From contig NZ_FZOF01000011.1 in the NCBI RefSeq assembly GCF_900188405.1, forward strand, positions 124,001 through 188,000: a DNA stretch of 64,000 nt, given 5' to 3'. Positions within the stretch are counted from its first letter, which is position 1. Every line of letters begins with the position of its first letter. The notes under the pieces were generated by a model, which was given only the letters and a program-made list of their open reading frames with translations, had not been told where the DNA came from and made no database searches. Source of the DNA: Actinacidiphila glaucinigra. GTDB taxonomy: Bacteria > Actinomycetota > Actinomycetes > Streptomycetales > Streptomycetaceae. The position numbers and the translations under genes were made by a program. Shown here piece after piece: positions 61,626-64,000 of this stretch.

Positions 61626-62347
61626 TCGAGGCACTGCTGCCCGGGGTGGCGGCCACCGGCGAGGCCTTCGGGCCCGACGGCTCCGCCACGCTCTACCCGG
61701 AGGAGGCGGCACTGGTGGCCCGCACGCCGGACCGCCGCCGTGAGGAGTTCAGCACGGTGCGGGCGTGCGCCCGGCGCGCCCTCGCGGCGCTCGGACTGCC
61801 GCCGGCGCCCGTCCTGCCCGGGGTGCGCAACGTCCCGCAGTGGCCGGCCGGTGTGGTCGGCAGCATGACCCACTGCGAGGGGTACCGGGCCGCGGCGCTC
61901 GCCCGGGACACCGATCTCGCGATGATCGGCATCGACGCCGAGCCCGACCTGCCGCTGCCCGGCGGCGTGCTGGAGTCGATAGCGCTGCCGGGTGAACTGG
62001 CCTGGGTGCGCGCGGGCGGCAGCCGGTCGCGGGTGAACCGTGACCGGCTGCTGTTCAGCGCGAAGGAGGCGGTCTACAAGACGTGGTATCCGCTGATGCG
62101 CACCGAACTGGACTTCGACGACGCCGACATCACCTTCGTCGAGGACGGCACGTCCGCCCGGCCGCACGGCACGTTCTCGGCGCGCCTCCTGCGGCCGCGG
62201 CGCGCTCCCGACGGCCGCCTCGTGGAACGTTTCTCCGGCCGCTGGCTCGCGGACCGCGGAATCGTGGTGACGGCCATCGCCTTTCCCGCCGTCAAGGCGG
62301 CCGAACGGAAAAGCGGCCCGGACACGGTCCGTTACCAGGGTGGATAG
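61622..62347 (+). CDS. 4'-phosphopantetheinyl transferase (Sfp/EntD type)
   Basis: The protein has 241 aa from GTG 61622, overlapping the previous stop (GTGA). Family motifs are VGSMTHCEGYRAAALA, MIGIDAEPDLPLP (Mg-binding Asp and Glu) and LLFSAKEAVYKTWYPL. It transfers phosphopantetheine from coenzyme A to a Ser of acyl or peptidyl carrier proteins. Its presence predicts PKS or NRPS genes to the right of the window. Confidence 0.92.
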   Translation: MIEALLPGVAATGEAFGPDGSATLYPEEAALVARTPDRRREEFSTVRACARRALAALGLPPAPVLPGVRNVPQWPAGVVGSMTHCEGYRAAALARDTDLAMIGIDAEPDLPLPGGVLESIALPGELAWVRAGGSRSRVNRDRLLFSAKEAVYKTWYPLMRTELDFDDADITFVEDGTSARPHGTFSARLLRPRRAPDGRLVERFSGRWLADRGIVVTAIAFPAVKAAERKSGPDTVRYQGG

Positions 62348-62525
62348 GGGTTGTTGCGCCGTCCGGCGCCGAAATAGCGTGGCGATACCGGCGCGACTGC
62401 GCAGCCGCCGGCCGTGGCGTCCCGTTCTCCGGGCGTGACGGCTCCACGCTGTGATTTCCCGGCTCCGCTCGAATGGTCTCCGGTCTCCTGGAAACGATGT
62501 GGAATCGGCCCGAGAGGTATTCCCG

Positions 62526-64000
62526 ATGACGTCAGTCAGCCCGGCCCCCGTCACCATGCTCGTGCCGGATTTCCCGTTCTCCTACGACGGCTGGCTGCGC
62601 CACCCGGCCGGGCTCGGCGCACTGCCCCCGGAACGCCTGGGCACGCCGGTGGCCGTGGTCGGGGGCGGGATGGCCGGCATGACCGCCGCGTACGAGCTGA
62701 TGCGCCTGGGCCTGCGCCCGGTCGTGTACGAGGCGGAGCAGATCGGCGGCCGGATGCGCTCGGTGCCCTTCCCCGGGCAGCCGGACCGCGTGGCGGAGAT
62801 GGGTGCGATGCGCTTCCCGCTCTCCGCCCGGGCGTTGTTCCACTACGTCGACCTGCTGGGGCTGCGCACCACCCCCTTCCCCAATCCGCTGGCGGCGAGC
62901 ACGCCGAGCACGCTCGTCCATCTCATGGGCGAGCGGCACCGGGCGCGGGTCGCCGACGACCTCCCGGACGTCTACCAGCAGGTGGCCTCGGCGTGGGAGA
63001 AGGCGCTGCAGGAAAGGGCGGAACTCGCCACGATGCGCGACGCCGTCCAGCGGCGTGACACCGAGACCCTGAAGCGGGTGTGGAACCGCCTGGTCCGGGA
63101 GTTCGACGACCAGTCCTTCTACGGTTTCCTCGCCACCAGTTCCGCGTTCCAGTCGTTCCGGCACCGGGAGATCTTCGGCCAGGTGGGCTTCGGCACCGGC
63201 GGCTGGGACACCGATTTCCCCAATTCGCTGCTGGAGATCCTGCGCGTGGTCTACACCGAGGCCGACGACAACCAGGTCGCCATCACCGGCGGCTCCCAGC
63301 GGCTGCCGTACGGCCTGTGGGAGCGGAGGCCGGAGCGGTGCGCGCACTGGCCGGCGGGAACGTCCCTGATGTCGCTCAACGGCGGGTCGGTCCGGCCCAG
63401 GGTGCGGGAGGTCGTCCGGGACGGCGCCGGCTTCCTGGTGACCGACGCCTCGGGGCGCGGCGACCGTTTCGACGCGGTGGTGTACACCCCGCACCTGTGG
63501 ACGTTGCTGAACCGGGTGGAGTGCGACCCGGCGCTGCTGACCGCGCCACTGTGGACCGCGGTGGAGCGCACCCACTACATGGGCGCCTCCAAGCTGTTCG
63601 TGCTGACCGACCGCCCCTTCTGGCACGACCGCGACCCGCTCACCGGCGAGCCGGTGATGAGCATGACCCTCACGGACCGCATGCCGCGCGGGGTGTACCT
63701 CTTCGACGACGGCCCGGACCGTCCCGGCGTGATGTGCCTGTCGTACACGTGGAACGACGACTCGCTGAAGATGGCGACGCTGGACCCGGGCGAGCGGCTG
63801 GACGTCCTGCTGGACAAGCTGGCGCTCGTCTACCCCGGGCTGGACATCCGCTCGCACGTCGTCGGCGACCCGCTCACCATCACGTGGGAGACCGAGCCGC
63901 ACTTCATGGGCGCCTTCAAGGCGAACCTGCCGGGCCACTACCGGTACCAGCGCCGGCTGTTCACCCAGTTCATGCAGCGTGGCCTGCCCACCGCGGAGCG
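62526..64000 (+). CDS. FAD-dependent L-amino-acid oxidase/2-monooxygenase (partial)
   Basis: ATG 62526 (GAGAGG 8 nt upstream) opens 491 codons without a stop to the right edge, so the C-terminus is missing. The Rossmann FAD site is VAVVGGGMAGMTAAYELMRL, followed by VVYEAEQIGGRMRSVPFPGQ and AEMGAMRFPLSARALFHYVD. This is the flavin amine oxidase fold of tryptophan 2-monooxygenase and L-amino-acid oxidases. The enzyme should convert an L-amino acid to an amide or a 2-oxo acid. An arginine 2-monooxygenase feeding a 4-guanidinobutanamide starter unit of a polyketide is one possibility; the substrate cannot be read from the sequence. Downstream PKS genes would fit the PPTase gene. Confidence 0.85.
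   Translation, partial: MTSVSPAPVTMLVPDFPFSYDGWLRHPAGLGALPPERLGTPVAVVGGGMAGMTAAYELMRLGLRPVVYEAEQIGGRMRSVPFPGQPDRVAEMGAMRFPLSARALFHYVDLLGLRTTPFPNPLAASTPSTLVHLMGERHRARVADDLPDVYQQVASAWEKALQERAELATMRDAVQRRDTETLKRVWNRLVREFDDQSFYGFLATSSAFQSFRHREIFGQVGFGTGGWDTDFPNSLLEILRVVYTEADDNQVAITGGSQRLPYGLWERRPERCAHWPAGTSLMSLNGGSVRPRVREVVRDGAGFLVTDASGRGDRFDAVVYTPHLWTLLNRVECDPALLTAPLWTAVERTHYMGASKLFVLTDRPFWHDRDPLTGEPVMSMTLTDRMPRGVYLFDDGPDRPGVMCLSYTWNDDSLKMATLDPGERLDVLLDKLALVYPGLDIRSHVVGDPLTITWETEPHFMGAFKANLPGHYRYQRRLFTQFMQRGLPTAE

Overview
The window is high-GC actinobacterial DNA. Nearly every codon ends in G or C, GTG starts are common, and the gene families (LAL/LuxR regulator with a TTA codon, PadR/FtsX-type ABC pair, MocR, secreted GH92 and S53 enzymes) point to Streptomyces. 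No rRNA, tRNA, CRISPR array or intact insertion sequence was seen.

Layout. (1) 1-7.9 kb: a candidate biological-conflict locus. A leftward kinase-fold protein lacking the catalytic residues (cut by the left edge) faces a rightward operon: a 111-aa small protein, a membrane protein of the CATRA type, a TPR plus CHAT caspase-like protease with a visible His/Cys dyad, and a NUDIX hydrolase. (2) 8-29.2 kb: an accessory island of small soluble proteins of the kinds used as toxin immunity proteins (Imm53, DUF1963, DUF6891, DUF4262, SMI1/KNR4 remnant, ankyrin, Sel1, HEAT-like). It contains several decayed genes and an IS701-type transposase remnant. A DHFR-like reductase, a membrane-protein/XRE pair with two perfect operators, and a 2,337-aa secreted GH92 mannosidase-PAP2 phosphatase fusion lie within it. 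(3) 29.3-50.6 kb: ordinary chromosomal genes. These are a secreted S53 peptidase with kelch repeats, an SDR/TetR pair that shares an operator sequence, an ABC exporter with a divergent PadR repressor, two GNAT acetyltransferases, a lipoprotein, an FBP/EF-G-binding protein, an AraC/GyrI-like regulator, a double-HTH regulator divergent from a DUF4097 protein, and a Tat-exported metallophosphoesterase. (4) 50.6-57.1 kb: an MFS exporter divergent from a MocR regulator, an O-acyltransferase with an SGNH domain, and another MFS exporter. (5) 57.8-64 kb: the left part of what looks like a secondary-metabolite gene cluster. It holds a LAL regulator, a metallophosphoesterase, a 4'-phosphopantetheinyl transferase and an FAD amino-acid oxidase/monooxygenase that runs off the right edge.

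The most interesting system is the CATRA/CHAT locus. The likely logic is that the membrane and small CATRA proteins, and perhaps the pseudokinase, sense an insult and gate the CHAT protease, while the NUDIX enzyme handles a nucleotide. The protein families are supported by the sequence; the wiring is inference.
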